From positions 1 through 64,000 of the forward strand of contig NZ_MUBM01000088.1 of the NCBI RefSeq assembly GCF_002154505.1: DNA of 64,000 nt, written 5' to 3'. The notes under the pieces were generated by a model, which worked only from the letters and a program-made list of their open reading frames with translations, had not been told where the DNA came from and ran no database searches. Source of the stretch: Streptomyces carpinensis (lineage in GTDB: Bacteria; Actinomycetota; Actinomycetes; Streptomycetales; Streptomycetaceae). Both the position numbers and the translations under genes were made by a program. Below are positions 41,577-51,152 of the stretch, piece after piece. The first letter of the stretch is position 1. Each line of letters begins with the position of its first letter.

Positions 41577-41888
41577 CTATCGCTGTTCACCGGCGAGGTG
41601 ACCCGAGTGCCCGGTCAGCCGACACATGAACGCATGGGCGGGAGACCGCAGTTGGCACACATCACCCCGGGGGAACGCGTGCAGGCAACTGCCGAGGGTG
41701 GATGGAGCACGCATCCCGGCGAACGCCCTGACCGTCGCGTCGCGCCGCAGTACGTCGGTGTCGTCGATACCATCCGCGCCCGCGAGCATCGCGGTGACCA
41801 GCGGCATCACCTTCGCGTCCGGTGCTGCCCCGGCCCCGTCGCCCGCTAGTACGAACGGACCCTCATGCGCACTGGTTCGGGCAAACAC
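41577..41888 (-). pseudogene. IS1380-family transposase, N-terminal fragment
   Basis: The minus-strand frame reads KVMPLVTAMLAGADGIDDTD, VLRRDATVRAFAGMRAPSTL and GSCLHAFPRGDVCQL. This is the conserved first section of IS1380 transposases (KvxxLVxgMvAGADSIDDxxxLRhGxxxxxFxgxrAPSTLGxFLRxFtxGxVrQL). The catalytic part is missing and no inverted repeats were found nearby. The 230 bp between 41346 and 41576 hold nothing recognisable. Confidence 0.75.
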
Positions 41889-41929
41889 ACTGCTCGGCCA
41901 GGCTGTGAGCTCGACGGTGAGTGGTCACG

Positions 41930-41951
41930 TTCGAATCATACTCGATTTGAA
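41930..41951. promoter_or_regulatory. 22-bp imperfect palindrome upstream of GtrA fusion gene
   Basis: TTCGAATC-N6-GATTTGAA matches its own complement at 14 of 16 arm positions. It lies in an AT-rich patch 35 bp before the ATG at 41986, a likely operator site. No regulator gene is adjacent. Confidence 0.5.
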
Positions 41952-41985
41952 TGATGTCCTTAATCAATACGTTTACCTTCCCGCC

Positions 41986-43983
41986 ATGCTGCACTTGACG
42001 GCCTTGACGGCCTGGGGCCGACGTATGCCCTCATGGGTACGGAACATCTGGCGAGAGGTCGTGGCCTTCGGCCTGGTCGGCGCCGTCGCGTTCGTGGTGG
42101 AGACGGCGAGCTTCAACTTCCTGATCTTCGGTTCGCCGCACCACGGCGGGCCGTTGGGCTCCACACCGGTCCTCGCCTCCGCGATCGCCACGCTCCTGGC
42201 CATGGTGGTCAGCTGGCTGGGCAATCGCTACTGGACGTATCGGGACCGTAAGAGAACGGTCGACCGACGCGAGGTCGCCTGGTTCATCGCCGTCAACCTG
42301 GCCGGGCTGGCGGTCACCGCCTTCCCCGTCTACGTCGCGCACGAAGTGTTCGCGCTGTCCTCCCCGTGGAGCGACAACGCGGCCCGCCTGGTGGGGTGGG
42401 CGGCGGCGACGCTGATGCGGTTCGCCGCGTACCGCGCCCTCGTCTTCACCCCATACCGAGAGGACTCCCCGGACGTGCCCGCGACGACCGACCGTCGGCG
42501 TGCGATCTCCCGTGCCGCTCGGCCGGACGACCTCCTCTGGCCCTGCTTCCTGGCCGTGGTGGCCGCGATCTGCGGCTGGGCCGTCTCCGTGGCGTTCCAC
42601 CCCGGCTTCCTCAGCCAGGACAGCCTCGAGCAGCTGACACAGGCACAGGGGGTGCGGCCGGTGACCGACTGGCACCCGCCGGTCATGGCTCTGCTCTGGC
42701 GCACTCTCATCGACATCACCGGCGCACTGTCGGCGATGGCTGCGCTCCAGACCGCCGTGCTGTGGGGCACCCTCTGGGTGCTTGCGGTCGTGCTGTGGCG
42801 CCGGACCGGCAGCCGCCCCTTGTCGCTGCTGATGCTCGGCTTCGGCCTCGCCCCGCATGTCCTCACCTTCACCGGGGTGGTGTGGAAGGACGTGCACATG
42901 GCGTACGCACTGCTGGCCGTGTGCGCTGTCGCGCTCGTCGCGCGAGAGCTGCCGGAGGGACGGGAGCGGGCCCGTTGGGGGTTGTTGGTCCTCGGCATGC
43001 TCTTGCTCACCTACGCGATGCTGGTGCGCAAGAACGGGCTCCCGGCCGTCGTACCGATCTTCCTGCTGCTGGTGTTCGCGCTCTGGCCGCGTCCCGGGCG
43101 GCGCCGCTGGCTGGTCGCCGCGGGGTCACTGCTGGCGATCGCCGCCGTCGGCAGCCTGGGGGTGTCCTCGGCCGCCCACCCGCTCGCGGTGCGCCAGTAC
43201 GCGCAGATTCCCCTCGACGACCTGGTCCACGTACTCACCCCGCAGCAGGTGCGCTCCGCCGCGACGAAGGCCGGTGCGACCCCCGAGTTCACCGACGACC
43301 TGTGGGCGACCGCGCGGACCTGCCAACACGAGGACATCCTCTGGGACGCCTACTTCGCCTGCTACCCGCACAAGCCGGGCGATCGGGCTGCGGTCGGCCC
43401 CCACATCGAGGCCGACCAGGCCGACGTCCTGCTGAAGATGTGGACGCAGCAGATGCCGCACCACGCGACCCGCTACCTCGAGTACCGCTCGCGTACCTTC
43501 ACCCGGCTGCTGTTCCAGGGCAATCTCCAGTACCTCGGCGGTGATTCCGCCGTCATGCCGAAGGACGTCCGGGTCAACAAGACACTGGACGCGGCCATGA
43601 AGTCCTATGTGATGGGCTTCGACCGCGACTTCCCCTGGCTGTTCCAGGGTTGGTTCTGGCTGGTGGTCTCGCTGGTGCTGGCACTGCGCCGCCGCTGGGC
43701 CGGCCCGTGGTCGCGAGAGCTGCGGCTGCTCGGGATGAGTGGTGTCCTCTACATCGCCACCTACCTGCCCACCGCCCCCCAGGCCAACTACCGCTACGTG
43801 TACTGGCCCGCGATCGCCGGCACCCTCGGGATACTGCTGGCGGTGAGCGGGGCGATCGTGGCGCGGCTCACGGCCCACCCCACCCAGGACACCGGGTCCA
43901 CCGCGGCGGCCGAGGCCCTCGTGAGCGGTCCGTCCACTGCGGACCCGCCCGCGCCGCACCGGTCGGCACCGGTCCTCGCCTGA
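41986..43983 (+). CDS. GtrA domain fused to multispanning glycosyltransferase-like protein
   Basis: The 665-residue protein begins with a GtrA domain (about residues 20-155: REVVAFGLVGAVAFVVETAS, LGNRYWTYRDRKR, MRFAAYRALVF), four spans that in GtrA proteins help flip or hold polyprenyl-linked sugars. A second unit (about 185-640) has ten or more spans and a loop with LSQDSLEQLTQAQGVRPVTD then WHPPVMALLW, resembling GT-C type glycosyltransferases. The pair suggests transfer of lipid-linked sugars outside the membrane. It is followed by a GT2 enzyme that could supply the polyprenyl sugar. ATG 41986 is preferred; ATG 42028 is possible. Confidence 0.78.
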   Translation: MLHLTALTAWGRRMPSWVRNIWREVVAFGLVGAVAFVVETASFNFLIFGSPHHGGPLGSTPVLASAIATLLAMVVSWLGNRYWTYRDRKRTVDRREVAWFIAVNLAGLAVTAFPVYVAHEVFALSSPWSDNAARLVGWAAATLMRFAAYRALVFTPYREDSPDVPATTDRRRAISRAARPDDLLWPCFLAVVAAICGWAVSVAFHPGFLSQDSLEQLTQAQGVRPVTDWHPPVMALLWRTLIDITGALSAMAALQTAVLWGTLWVLAVVLWRRTGSRPLSLLMLGFGLAPHVLTFTGVVWKDVHMAYALLAVCAVALVARELPEGRERARWGLLVLGMLLLTYAMLVRKNGLPAVVPIFLLLVFALWPRPGRRRWLVAAGSLLAIAAVGSLGVSSAAHPLAVRQYAQIPLDDLVHVLTPQQVRSAATKAGATPEFTDDLWATARTCQHEDILWDAYFACYPHKPGDRAAVGPHIEADQADVLLKMWTQQMPHHATRYLEYRSRTFTRLLFQGNLQYLGGDSAVMPKDVRVNKTLDAAMKSYVMGFDRDFPWLFQGWFWLVVSLVLALRRRWAGPWSRELRLLGMSGVLYIATYLPTAPQANYRYVYWPAIAGTLGILLAVSGAIVARLTAHPTQDTGSTAAAEALVSGPSTADPPAPHRSAPVLA

Positions 43984-44009
43984 ACATCACCACCGGCTGA
44001 TCCCGGCAC

Positions 44010-44192
44010 CGGGCGCGCCCGTGCCGGGTGGCTGTCGAAGCTCTCCGGCACGTCCTGCCAGGGGGCTGCCACTACGGAACCGCCACATCACCGCGTCGAA
44101 GTGGCCGCGCCGGTCAGGGATCGGTTCAACGCTCCCAGCCGCAGGTGCGGCTCGATCAACTCCCACTCGGCATCTGTCAGATCACCCCACAT
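44010..44192 (-). pseudogene. IS5-family transposase N-terminal remnant
   Basis: From ATG 44192 the minus strand reads MWGDLTDAEWELIEPHLRLG then, after frame changes, VMWRFRSGSP and WQDVPESFDSHP. This is the opening of IS5-like transposases (DLTDAEWxLIEPHLP, GVIWRFRTGxxWRxxPxxFGPW). Frameshifts and loss of the DDE core make it inactive. Confidence 0.75.
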
Positions 44193-44284
44193 CACGCGAC
44201 CGGTCTACCGCACCCGGCACCACCCGGTTGCGGGGAGGACCGATCCCGTGATCTCAACTCAGAACACTCCTAGAGGACCACGGA

Positions 44285-45274
44285 ATGAACCCTACAATCG
44301 CGTGCGTCGTCCCCTGCTACAACGAGGAGGCTGCCGTAGGCAAGGTCGTGCGCGATCTGCGTGCGTCGCTGCCCGAGGCGGCCATCTACGTCTACGACAA
44401 CGCCTCGACGGACAACACGGTCGCCGAGGCTCTGGCGGCGGGCGCGATCGTGCGCCAGGAGCCGCGCAAGGGCAAGGGCAACGTGATTCGACGGGCGTTC
44501 GCCGACGTCGAGGCCGACGCACTGCTGATCATCGACGGCGACGACACCTATGACGCCTCCCGTGCCCGAGAGATGGTCGACCTGCTCTTCGAAGGCCCCT
44601 ACGACCAGGTGGTCGGCGCCCGTCGAGAGATCGAGGAGACGGCCTACCGGCCCGGGCACGCGGTCGGCAACAAGATGCTGACGGGCGCCGTCCGGACGCT
44701 GTTCGGCAACGACGTGAGCGACATGCTCAGCGGTTATCGCGTGTTCTCGCGGCGGTACATAAAGTCCTTCCCGGCACTGTCACGCGAGTTCGAGACAGAG
44801 ACCGAGATGACGGTGCACGCCCTCAGTCTGCGTCTGCCCACCACCGAGCTGGAGATCGACTTCAAGGACCGGCCCGCCGGAAGCGTGAGCAAGCTGCGCA
44901 CGTACCGCGACGGTTGGCGCATCCTGAAGCTCATCCTGGGCCTGGCCCGGCGCCAGCGCCCCTCGCAGTTCCACGCAGCGATCGCCGGCCTGTTGACGAT
45001 CATCTCGCTCGCCCTGGGCCTGCCGGTGGTCGTCGACTTCGTGCGGACCGGCATCGTGCCGCGGCTTCCGACCGCCGTGCTGGCCGCCGCCATCATGATC
45101 ATCGCGGTGCTCGTGCTGCTGGTCGGCTACATACTCGAGTCATTCATGCACATGCGCCAGGAACAGGCACGCCTCGCCCACCTGTGTTATCTCGCACCGT
45201 CCCGCGGCGTCGACTTCGTGCCGGAGGAGCTGAGCAGCGCGCCGCAGGAGTCCGGGCCGGAGGCCGTTGCCTGA
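44285..45274 (+). CDS. GT2 glycosyltransferase, polyprenyl-phosphate sugar synthase type
   Basis: The 329-residue protein has a GT-A domain (CVVPCYNEEAAVGKVVRDLR, nucleotide site IIDGDDTYDAS at about 77-87, SGYRVFSRRYIKSFP, EFETETEMTVHALSL) and two C-terminal membrane spans (about 236-260 and 268-290). This layout fits enzymes that move a sugar from a nucleotide to polyprenyl phosphate, such as dolichol-phosphate mannosyltransferase relatives. Together with the GtrA fusion upstream it suggests a small envelope glycosylation module. The ATG follows AGAGGACCACGGA. Confidence 0.88.
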   Translation: MNPTIACVVPCYNEEAAVGKVVRDLRASLPEAAIYVYDNASTDNTVAEALAAGAIVRQEPRKGKGNVIRRAFADVEADALLIIDGDDTYDASRAREMVDLLFEGPYDQVVGARREIEETAYRPGHAVGNKMLTGAVRTLFGNDVSDMLSGYRVFSRRYIKSFPALSREFETETEMTVHALSLRLPTTELEIDFKDRPAGSVSKLRTYRDGWRILKLILGLARRQRPSQFHAAIAGLLTIISLALGLPVVVDFVRTGIVPRLPTAVLAAAIMIIAVLVLLVGYILESFMHMRQEQARLAHLCYLAPSRGVDFVPEELSSAPQESGPEAVA

Positions 45275-46714
45275 GTCGGGTCGGAGGTCGGCGCGGTGGC
45301 GGCGGCCTCCTCCCTGTCTGGGCCGCCTCAGGGACGTGCCGCCCCCTGATGGGACCGAGTCCCGCACCGCCCGGAACACCGTTCCACGGGCACTGTCGGC
45401 ACGGGCCCGTGCCGCTCCGTCGGCCGGGTTCGGCGCCGCGCCCGCATGAGGGGCTTCGAACGGACGTCAACATCTTGGAGGCGGCACCCCACACAGCGTG
45501 CCGCCTCAGATACGAGAAGTCAGCGGCCCCGTGCTGGAGCGCCGCCTTCTGCGTACGTCGGCCGGCTCGCACGACGAGGCCGGGCTTGACCTTGTCTGCC
45601 TTGGCGAAGTGCGTACCGCCCACCGGGTGCAGGGGCGTCTTCGCGATGTGATCGCCGTGGTTCCAGAGGAGCTTCTTCTCTTTGCCGATGCCCCTGGAAC
45701 ACTACGAGGCAGCCAAAGGCGACTGCTGGTCCCCTGTGGCCTTGCGGGGAGTCCGTCCTTCGCTGATCAGGGTCCGACAGGTCGGTCGGGCGCACGTGGC
45801 CATGACCTCGCCGGTTGCCCCGTCGGTGAGGGTGATGCGGGCGCCGGGCATGCTGTCGTAATCGCCTGTCAGTGCGTAGTCGACGACGCCGCCGTCTGCT
45901 GCCTGCACCTGCACCACAAAGCCCACGACGAGCGACCGGAAGCCGACTGATCGGCGTACCCAAGCAGCAGAGAGCTCCGGCGACCGCTGTGAACCAGGTT
46001 CCCGCCGGAGTAGATGTCGGAGGCGCACGAAGTCCACTGGCGTTCCTCCTCGTCCGGGGTACGAGCGCGACGCTCGGACGTTGGGACGCGCCGCATCTCG
46101 AACAGCGAGGTGATCTCGGCGAAGTCCTGGTCGGCCGGCGGAATGCCCCGCGCCAGGCCGTTGCGGTAGGCGGGGTCGTGATCGACCGGCCGCGGGGCGG
46201 TGGGCCTTCCGCGCAGGCATAGTGCGCGCGGGTGGTCGAGTCCGCCCGGCTCGGATGCCAGGTCGGCCTCGACCTCCTCGACCTCGACCCCGCGCTCGGC
46301 CGCGAATGCGCGCGGGTAGGGCACGAACGGCGTGCCCCATACCGCGACCACGTGCGCCGGGGCGCGGCTCGGGGCGCTGGGAGTCGCCTCGGACAAGATC
46401 GGGCGGCCGCACGCAGAGCTCGGGCAGGCTCGCGCCACGGGCGTCGACGACCAGCTCGTCCGGACCGTCGCCGACGATGCGGGCACGGGCCGCGGCGTTC
46501 ACAACAGCCGGGCCCGGTTGCGGCGCACGAACGCGAGCGCCCGGCCACCGGTGGCCTCGGTCCAGACGAGCAGGTCGGCCGTCTCGTCGGCTTGGCCGAG
46601 AGCGCCCGCCCACGGGCCGCGGTGCGCGAGCTCCCGTCCCCCGGCCCCCCGTCGCCTCGCCGCCTGCCTCCATCAATCCGCAGCTCATATTTTGCGCCAG
46701 AGTATTGACCTTTA
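45275..46714. other. decayed coding DNA, no intact gene
   Basis: About 1.4 kb. The minus strand contains stretches that look once-coding, for example LLVWTEATGGRALAFVRRNR (near 46520-46580), VDYALTGDYDSMPGARITLT (near 45830-45890) and HIAKTPLHPVGGTHFAKADK (near 45590-45650), but they change frame repeatedly and have no shared start. I cannot name the families. No repeats or hairpins stand out until the AT-rich promoter of the permease. Confidence 0.45.
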
Positions 46715-46741
46715 ATTCATTCGATCTCATCCTGAATGAAT
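46705..46741 (+). promoter_or_regulatory. promoter with overlapping inverted repeat for NCS1 permease
   Basis: TTGACC (46705-46710) is followed by the perfect inverted repeat ATTCATTC (46715-46722) and GAATGAAT (46734-46741) with an 11-bp spacer. The repeat overlaps the expected -10 region, so it is a likely repressor or activator site. Confidence 0.55.
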
Positions 46742-46776
46742 CTATGCAGCTCGGATCCGTGGAAGAGGGCATACCT

Positions 46777-48201
46777 ATGACAGGTGTGGTCGAACAACGC
46801 TCGATCGATGTCGTCCCCGATGCCGAACGGCACGGCAACGCGTTCAGCCAGTTCACTCTCTGGCTGGGCGCCAACCTCCAGATCACCGCGGTCGTCACCG
46901 GGGCACTCGCCGTCGTCTTCGGCGGTGACGCCTTCTGGTCGATCATCGGCCTGCTGCTCGGCAACCTGCTCGGCGGCGCCGTGATGGCCTTGCACTCCGC
47001 CCAGGGTCCCCGCCTCGGCCTCCCGCAGATGATCTCCAGCCGGGCCCAGTTCGGCGTCCGCGGAGCCGTCGTCCCGCTGGCCCTGGTCGTCGTCATGTAC
47101 GTCGGCTTCTTCGCCAGCGGCAGCGTGCTGGCCGGGCAGGCGGTCGGCGAACTCACCCACCTCGGCGACACCACGGGCATCGTGATCTTCGCCCTCGTCA
47201 CCGCGGCCACCACGCTCGTCGGCTACCGGCTCATCCACACCCTTGGGCGGGTGGCCAGCATCGTGTGCGCACTGGCCTTCGTCTACCTCGGAATCCGCCT
47301 CCTGCAGCGCGCCGACCTGACCGCCCTCCTCGCCGACCGCTCCTTCCACCTGCCGCTGTTCCTCCTCGCCGTCTCCCTCTCCGCCTCCTGGCAGCTCGCT
47401 TTCGGCCCGTACGTCGCCGACTACTCGCGCTACCTGCCCCGCACCACCTCGCCTCGCGCCACCTTCTGGTGGACCCTCGGCGGCTCGGCCCTCGGCTCCC
47501 AGTGGTCCATGACGTTCGGCGCGCTCGCGGCGGCCGCGGCCGGCAGCGCCTTCGTCGACAACCAGGTCGGCTACATCGTCGGTCTGGGCGGCGCCGGCCT
47601 GGCGGCCTCGTTCCTGTATTTCGTCGTCGCCCTGGGCAAGCTGACGGTGAACGTGCTCAACACCTACGGCGGTTTCATGTCGGTGGTCACCGGCATCAGC
47701 GGCTTCCGCGGGCAGCGCGCGCTGTCCACACGCGGCCGTGCCGCCTACATCGCCGGGATCATGATCGCGGGAACCGCGGTCGCCCTCCTGGGCAAGGACA
47801 GCTTCCTGTCCTCCTTCAAGGACTTCCTGCTCTTCCTGCTCACCGCTTTCACCCCCTGGTCGGCGATCAATCTGGTGGACTACTACCTGATCGCCAAGGA
47901 GCGCTACGACCTGCCGGCCCTGAGCGACCCGCACGGCCGCTACGGCGCCTGGCGCATCAAGGCACTCATCGTCTACGGCATAGGCCTTCTGGCCCAGCTG
48001 CCGTTCCTGGCCACCAGCTTCTACACCGGCCCGCTGGTGGCGCCACTCGGCGGTACGGACATCTCCTGGATCGTCGGCCTGGTCGTACCGGCCTCCCTCT
48101 ACTGGCTCGCGGCCCGTCGGGACACCGCTCACGTACCGGACCGAATGATCGTCAGCGCCGAGACGGGGACGAGGACCGGGTCCCCCTCCCCCACCCTCTG
48201 A
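46777..48201 (+). CDS. NCS1-family purine/cytosine permease
   Basis: The 474-residue protein has about 12 spans and NCS1 features: NAFSQFTLWLGANLQITAVV, GNLLGGAVMALHSAQGPRLG, PQMISSRAQFGVRG, SASWQLAFGPYVADYSRYLP and PWSAINLVDYYLI. It should import cytosine, a purine or a related base with a cation. ATG 46777 follows GAAGAGG by 10 nt; ATG 46744 would add 11 residues. The remains of a PucR-type regulator, a family that controls purine catabolism, lie downstream on the opposite strand. Confidence 0.9.
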   Translation: MTGVVEQRSIDVVPDAERHGNAFSQFTLWLGANLQITAVVTGALAVVFGGDAFWSIIGLLLGNLLGGAVMALHSAQGPRLGLPQMISSRAQFGVRGAVVPLALVVVMYVGFFASGSVLAGQAVGELTHLGDTTGIVIFALVTAATTLVGYRLIHTLGRVASIVCALAFVYLGIRLLQRADLTALLADRSFHLPLFLLAVSLSASWQLAFGPYVADYSRYLPRTTSPRATFWWTLGGSALGSQWSMTFGALAAAAAGSAFVDNQVGYIVGLGGAGLAASFLYFVVALGKLTVNVLNTYGGFMSVVTGISGFRGQRALSTRGRAAYIAGIMIAGTAVALLGKDSFLSSFKDFLLFLLTAFTPWSAINLVDYYLIAKERYDLPALSDPHGRYGAWRIKALIVYGIGLLAQLPFLATSFYTGPLVAPLGGTDISWIVGLVVPASLYWLAARRDTAHVPDRMIVSAETGTRTGSPSPTL

Positions 48202-48299
48202 GCGCGGCGGGGCGGGTCGAGCACCGCGCGAACGCGAGATCCGCCGGCACCGCCCCGGACCCGGTCACTCCGGCCGTCGTGGCGGTGAGGCGCGCCGGT

Positions 48300-48622
48300 T
48301 CACTGCCCTGGCTGCACACCGGCGGGGTCGGCCTCCAGCGCGAGCAGGGCGAGCCACAGCTCCGTTCGGTAGGCAGGCGGTCGAGGTCACGCCCGGTGAG
48401 CTGCTCGATCAGTCGCAGCCCGTAGCGCGGGCTGTGGCGGTGCAGCGTCAGCACTCGGGCCGTCGCAGCGGGCGCGCAGTCGTGGGCGAGGCGGTACCTG
48501 AGCGTGGTGACGAGTTCGACCCCGTGCGCCTCGTCGTGCCGCAGCAGCGGGACGGGCACCGCGTGGCCCAGCTCCCGCAGCGGCAGGTCGAGATTGCCCG
48601 TCAGCGGGCCGGCGATGCTCAC
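48300..48622 (-). pseudogene. PucR-family regulator, C-terminal remnant with frameshift
   Basis: From GTG 48622 the minus strand reads GPLTGNLDLPLRELGHAVPV, ELVTTLRYRLAHDCAPAATA, RVLTLHRHSPRYGLRLIEQL and TGRDLDRLPT, then after a frameshift near 48365 TELWLALLALEADPAG to a stop at 48300. This is the PucR helix-turn-helix end, where the family has LHVHRNTVRYRLxRIEELTGRDL. The N-terminal sensor domain is missing. It faces the NCS1 permease, its likely former target. Confidence 0.75.
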
Positions 48623-49099
48623 TCGATGACACCCCCGGCCGGACCGGCCAGGACACAGTCCGGACAGACGAGGACGACGTCCCGACATGGCGGCCTCTTC
48701 CCGCCCGCCGCCGACGACACCGAGGGCGAGCTGACCAGCGCGGACACTGTCCGGACAATGCCCGAGGACACCGGCGCGGACAGTCCGGACACCGGGATGT
48801 CCGGGTTCCGGTTCGGGTACCGAGCAAGGGTGCTCCGCCACCTCGCCGGGGCCGCGCTCGCCGAAGCGTTCGGCTTCCTGGACATGGCGATGGACGCCCA
48901 GCAGGTCCAGCCTGCCCCCGGCACCCAGCCGAGCCCGGACGAGGACCTGGAGCTGCCCAGAACGGCCGATCAGCGGCGCGGCGGACGGCCAGGGGCGGGC
49001 CCGCAGCCACCCCGGGACGCTGTCGGCGAAACAGCAGCCGGGGCTCCGTCCCGGCGACCTCACGGTCGGTACGGAGCCCCGGCGCATGCTCCCGCATCG
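48623..49099. other. no gene recognised
   Basis: About 480 bp between the PucR remnant and the cold-shock gene. Open frames on both strands lack family resemblance; part may be the decayed 5' section of the PucR gene. ACGGCCGATC-type short palindromes occur but none is strong. Confidence 0.35.
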
Positions 49100-49306
49100 T
49101 TACGTCTGCCGAACGACGTTCTCCGCCTGCGGTCCCTTCGGCCCCTGCGTCACCGTGTACTCGACCTTGTCGCCCTCGTACAACTCCTTGAATCCGGTGG
49201 ACTGGATGGCCGAGAAGTGGACGAACACGTCCGGTCCGCCGTCATCCTGCTGGATGAACCCGAATCCCTTGTCGGCGTTGAACCACTTCACTACGCCTGT
49301 TGCCAT
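49100..49306 (-). CDS. CspA-type cold-shock protein
   Basis: The 68-residue protein [20 protein letters not shown] then [15 protein letters not shown] is a typical cold-shock OB-fold protein with both RNA-binding motifs (KGFGFI and VFVHF). It binds single-stranded nucleic acid and melts RNA structure. ATG 49306 follows AAGGAGAG. The longer frame to 49357 adds an unrelated tail. The RNP1 motif has the usual Phe residues and the C-terminus is complete (QAENVVRQT). Confidence 0.95.
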   Translation of the reverse strand: MATGVVKWFNADKGFGFIQQDDGGPDVFVHFSAIQSTGFKELYEGDKVEYTVTQGPKGPQAENVVRQT

Positions 49307-50013
49307 CGGTATGAGTCTCTCCTTCAACGCCGCCGCACGGGCGGCACCCGAGGCCAAGGCAGCCCGCTGCTGCCTGCCTTCACCCTTGAATACCCGTCAT
49401 GGAGCGGATCTCCAAGCATCGGCAGACAGCGATTCGCGGACGTCGTCCCACCCCGGCTACGGGACCTCACGCCGTCCTGGGGCAGCCCAGTCGGCCGGCG
49501 GCACGCGCCAGTGCCTCGAAGACCTGCACGGCGGTGGAAGGACGGTCGTGGTGGTGATGCCAGACAGCGGCGGTCCCGTGGTCGCCCACGTACTTGCCGA
49601 CGCCGCCGGCTGCGCCCAGGAGCAAGGCGTCGGCGATGCGGCGGTTGAGCCGGGGGACGGTCGTCGTGCTCGTTGATCAAGAGGTCTCCCCCAGAGGCCC
49701 GGCGGTTCCGGGCGTTGAACGACAAATGCCGGTCGTCCCAGGGACCGACGGACACGTCCGGCAACTTCGCGGGTGGACACCTCCCGAGCACGCCGCCGTC
49801 CTTGTCCAGGTACTCCGATTGAACGAAGTAGTCAGCGCCGGCCTTGCCGTGGTTGGTCATCACGTCAGCCCGCTCGACCGACGGTCGGCTGGGGTGGCCC
49901 GTGCGTCCATGACGGGGCCGCGACCGAACTGCCCGCCATGGTGCCGTGCTCGCGCCCGTGCTCGGCCACCGGTGTCAGGTCGACCGGCGTCGTCGGCGGC
50001 CCATGAGGGCCGG
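49307..50013. other. decayed or non-coding, no gene recognised
   Basis: About 700 bp. The minus strand shows broken stretches such as MTNHGKAGADYFVQSEYLD (from 49860) and GKYVGDHGTAAVWHHHHDRP (near 49550-49600) in different frames. I cannot identify the family. Confidence 0.35.
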
Positions 50014-50790
50014 TCACTCGTACACCTCACCGGGCCGGGGCTTGGACGGGGCGAGGAGCTGTGTGACGGTGACGAAGGTGTAGCCGCGGGCCTCGAGGCC
50101 GGAGACGATGCCGGGAATCGCGGCGACCGTACCGTTGTAGCCGCGGTTGGTGGGGTCCACCCGATCGTGCAGCAGGATGATCCCGCCGGGTCCGGTTCGG
50201 GCCAGGATCCGGCTGGTGATGAGCGCCGAGTCGGTGGTTTGGTAGTCGGACGCGCTGGCGCTCCACAGCACCTGCGCCATGCCGAGCCGCCGGCAGATCG
50301 CTGTGACGGTCGGGCTCGTATGCCCCTGCGGCGGGCGCAGCATGACCGGACGGCGCCCGATGACCGTTGCCACGGCATCACGGCCCCGGGTGATCTCCTC
50401 GCGCACGTCTGCCGGGCTGATCTCGGTGAGGATCCGGTGGGACCAGGTGAGTGTCTCCACCTCGTGGCCTTGCGCAGCCATCCGCCTGACCGTTCCCGGG
50501 TATTTCACGACGTGGTATTTGCCCAGCGTGAAAAACGTGGCATGGACGCCGTACCGCCGCAGGATGTCCAGGATCTGGGGGGTGCGGACGCTCGGCGAGT
50601 CGTCGAAGGTGAGCGCCACGCATCTCGCCTTGCGGCAGTCGACGGACCCGCTGGGGCTCCGGGCGGGCCCGGCCGCAGCGGCGCTCGCCGACGGCACGTG
50701 CTGCGTGGCCCCGGCCCTCGGCGCGAGGCTGCAGCCGGAAAGGCCGACCGCCAGCGCCGCCACGGTCACCAGAGTGGTCGGCGCGCGCAT
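50014..50790 (-). CDS. NodB-type polysaccharide deacetylase lipoprotein with altered metal site
   Basis: The 258-residue protein starts at ATG 50790 with a lipoprotein signal (ALAVGLSGC, lipid Cys20). The NodB domain covers about 52-250: ALTFDDSPS (Asp63-Asp64), GHEVETLTWSHRIL, LRPPQGHTSP and GIILLHDR. The usual motif 2 is H-S/T-x-x-H; here the first His is Leu114 (codon CTC versus CAC), leaving only His118, and TFDDG is TFDDS. Loss of one of three metal ligands makes deacetylation doubtful. It would act on envelope peptidoglycan or glycan. The longer frame to 50898 masks the signal. Confidence 0.8.
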   Translation of the reverse strand: MRAPTTLVTVAALAVGLSGCSLAPRAGATQHVPSASAAAAGPARSPSGSVDCRKARCVALTFDDSPSVRTPQILDILRRYGVHATFFTLGKYHVVKYPGTVRRMAAQGHEVETLTWSHRILTEISPADVREEITRGRDAVATVIGRRPVMLRPPQGHTSPTVTAICRRLGMAQVLWSASASDYQTTDSALITSRILARTGPGGIILLHDRVDPTNRGYNGTVAAIPGIVSGLEARGYTFVTVTQLLAPSKPRPGEVYE

Positions 50791-51152
50791 CCGGTTCGGT
50801 GCCGTCGTCTTCTTCGGCGGGCAACGATCCCTGTCTGCCGAAGATGGAGCCCGAGCCCGCTTGGGCGGGAAAACGCCCCGATGGCATGGACGAGGCATAT
50901 GGGGAGCTTAGCCCGGGCGCGGGCCGCGGGCACCCGGAGCCGGACGACTCGGAGGCGACACAGCCTGCCGGTGCGCGCAGCCGTCAGGGTGCCCTCCGGG
51001 GACAAGGCGAGTGGTCGGCTGCCGAACAGCCGCTCCGGTCGTCCGGCAGACCTGCTCGGTGATCCGCAGGACGCCGTCCGCGACGGTGTTGTCGTCGTTG
51101 ACGGCCGCTGCCTCGCCCTCGCGCATATCGCGGGCTCAGTTGCCGAGAGGAG
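50791..51152. other. intergenic, no gene recognised
   Basis: About 360 bp between two minus-strand genes (deacetylase and LuxR regulator). It should contain the deacetylase promoter. Nothing else is recognised. Confidence 0.35.
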
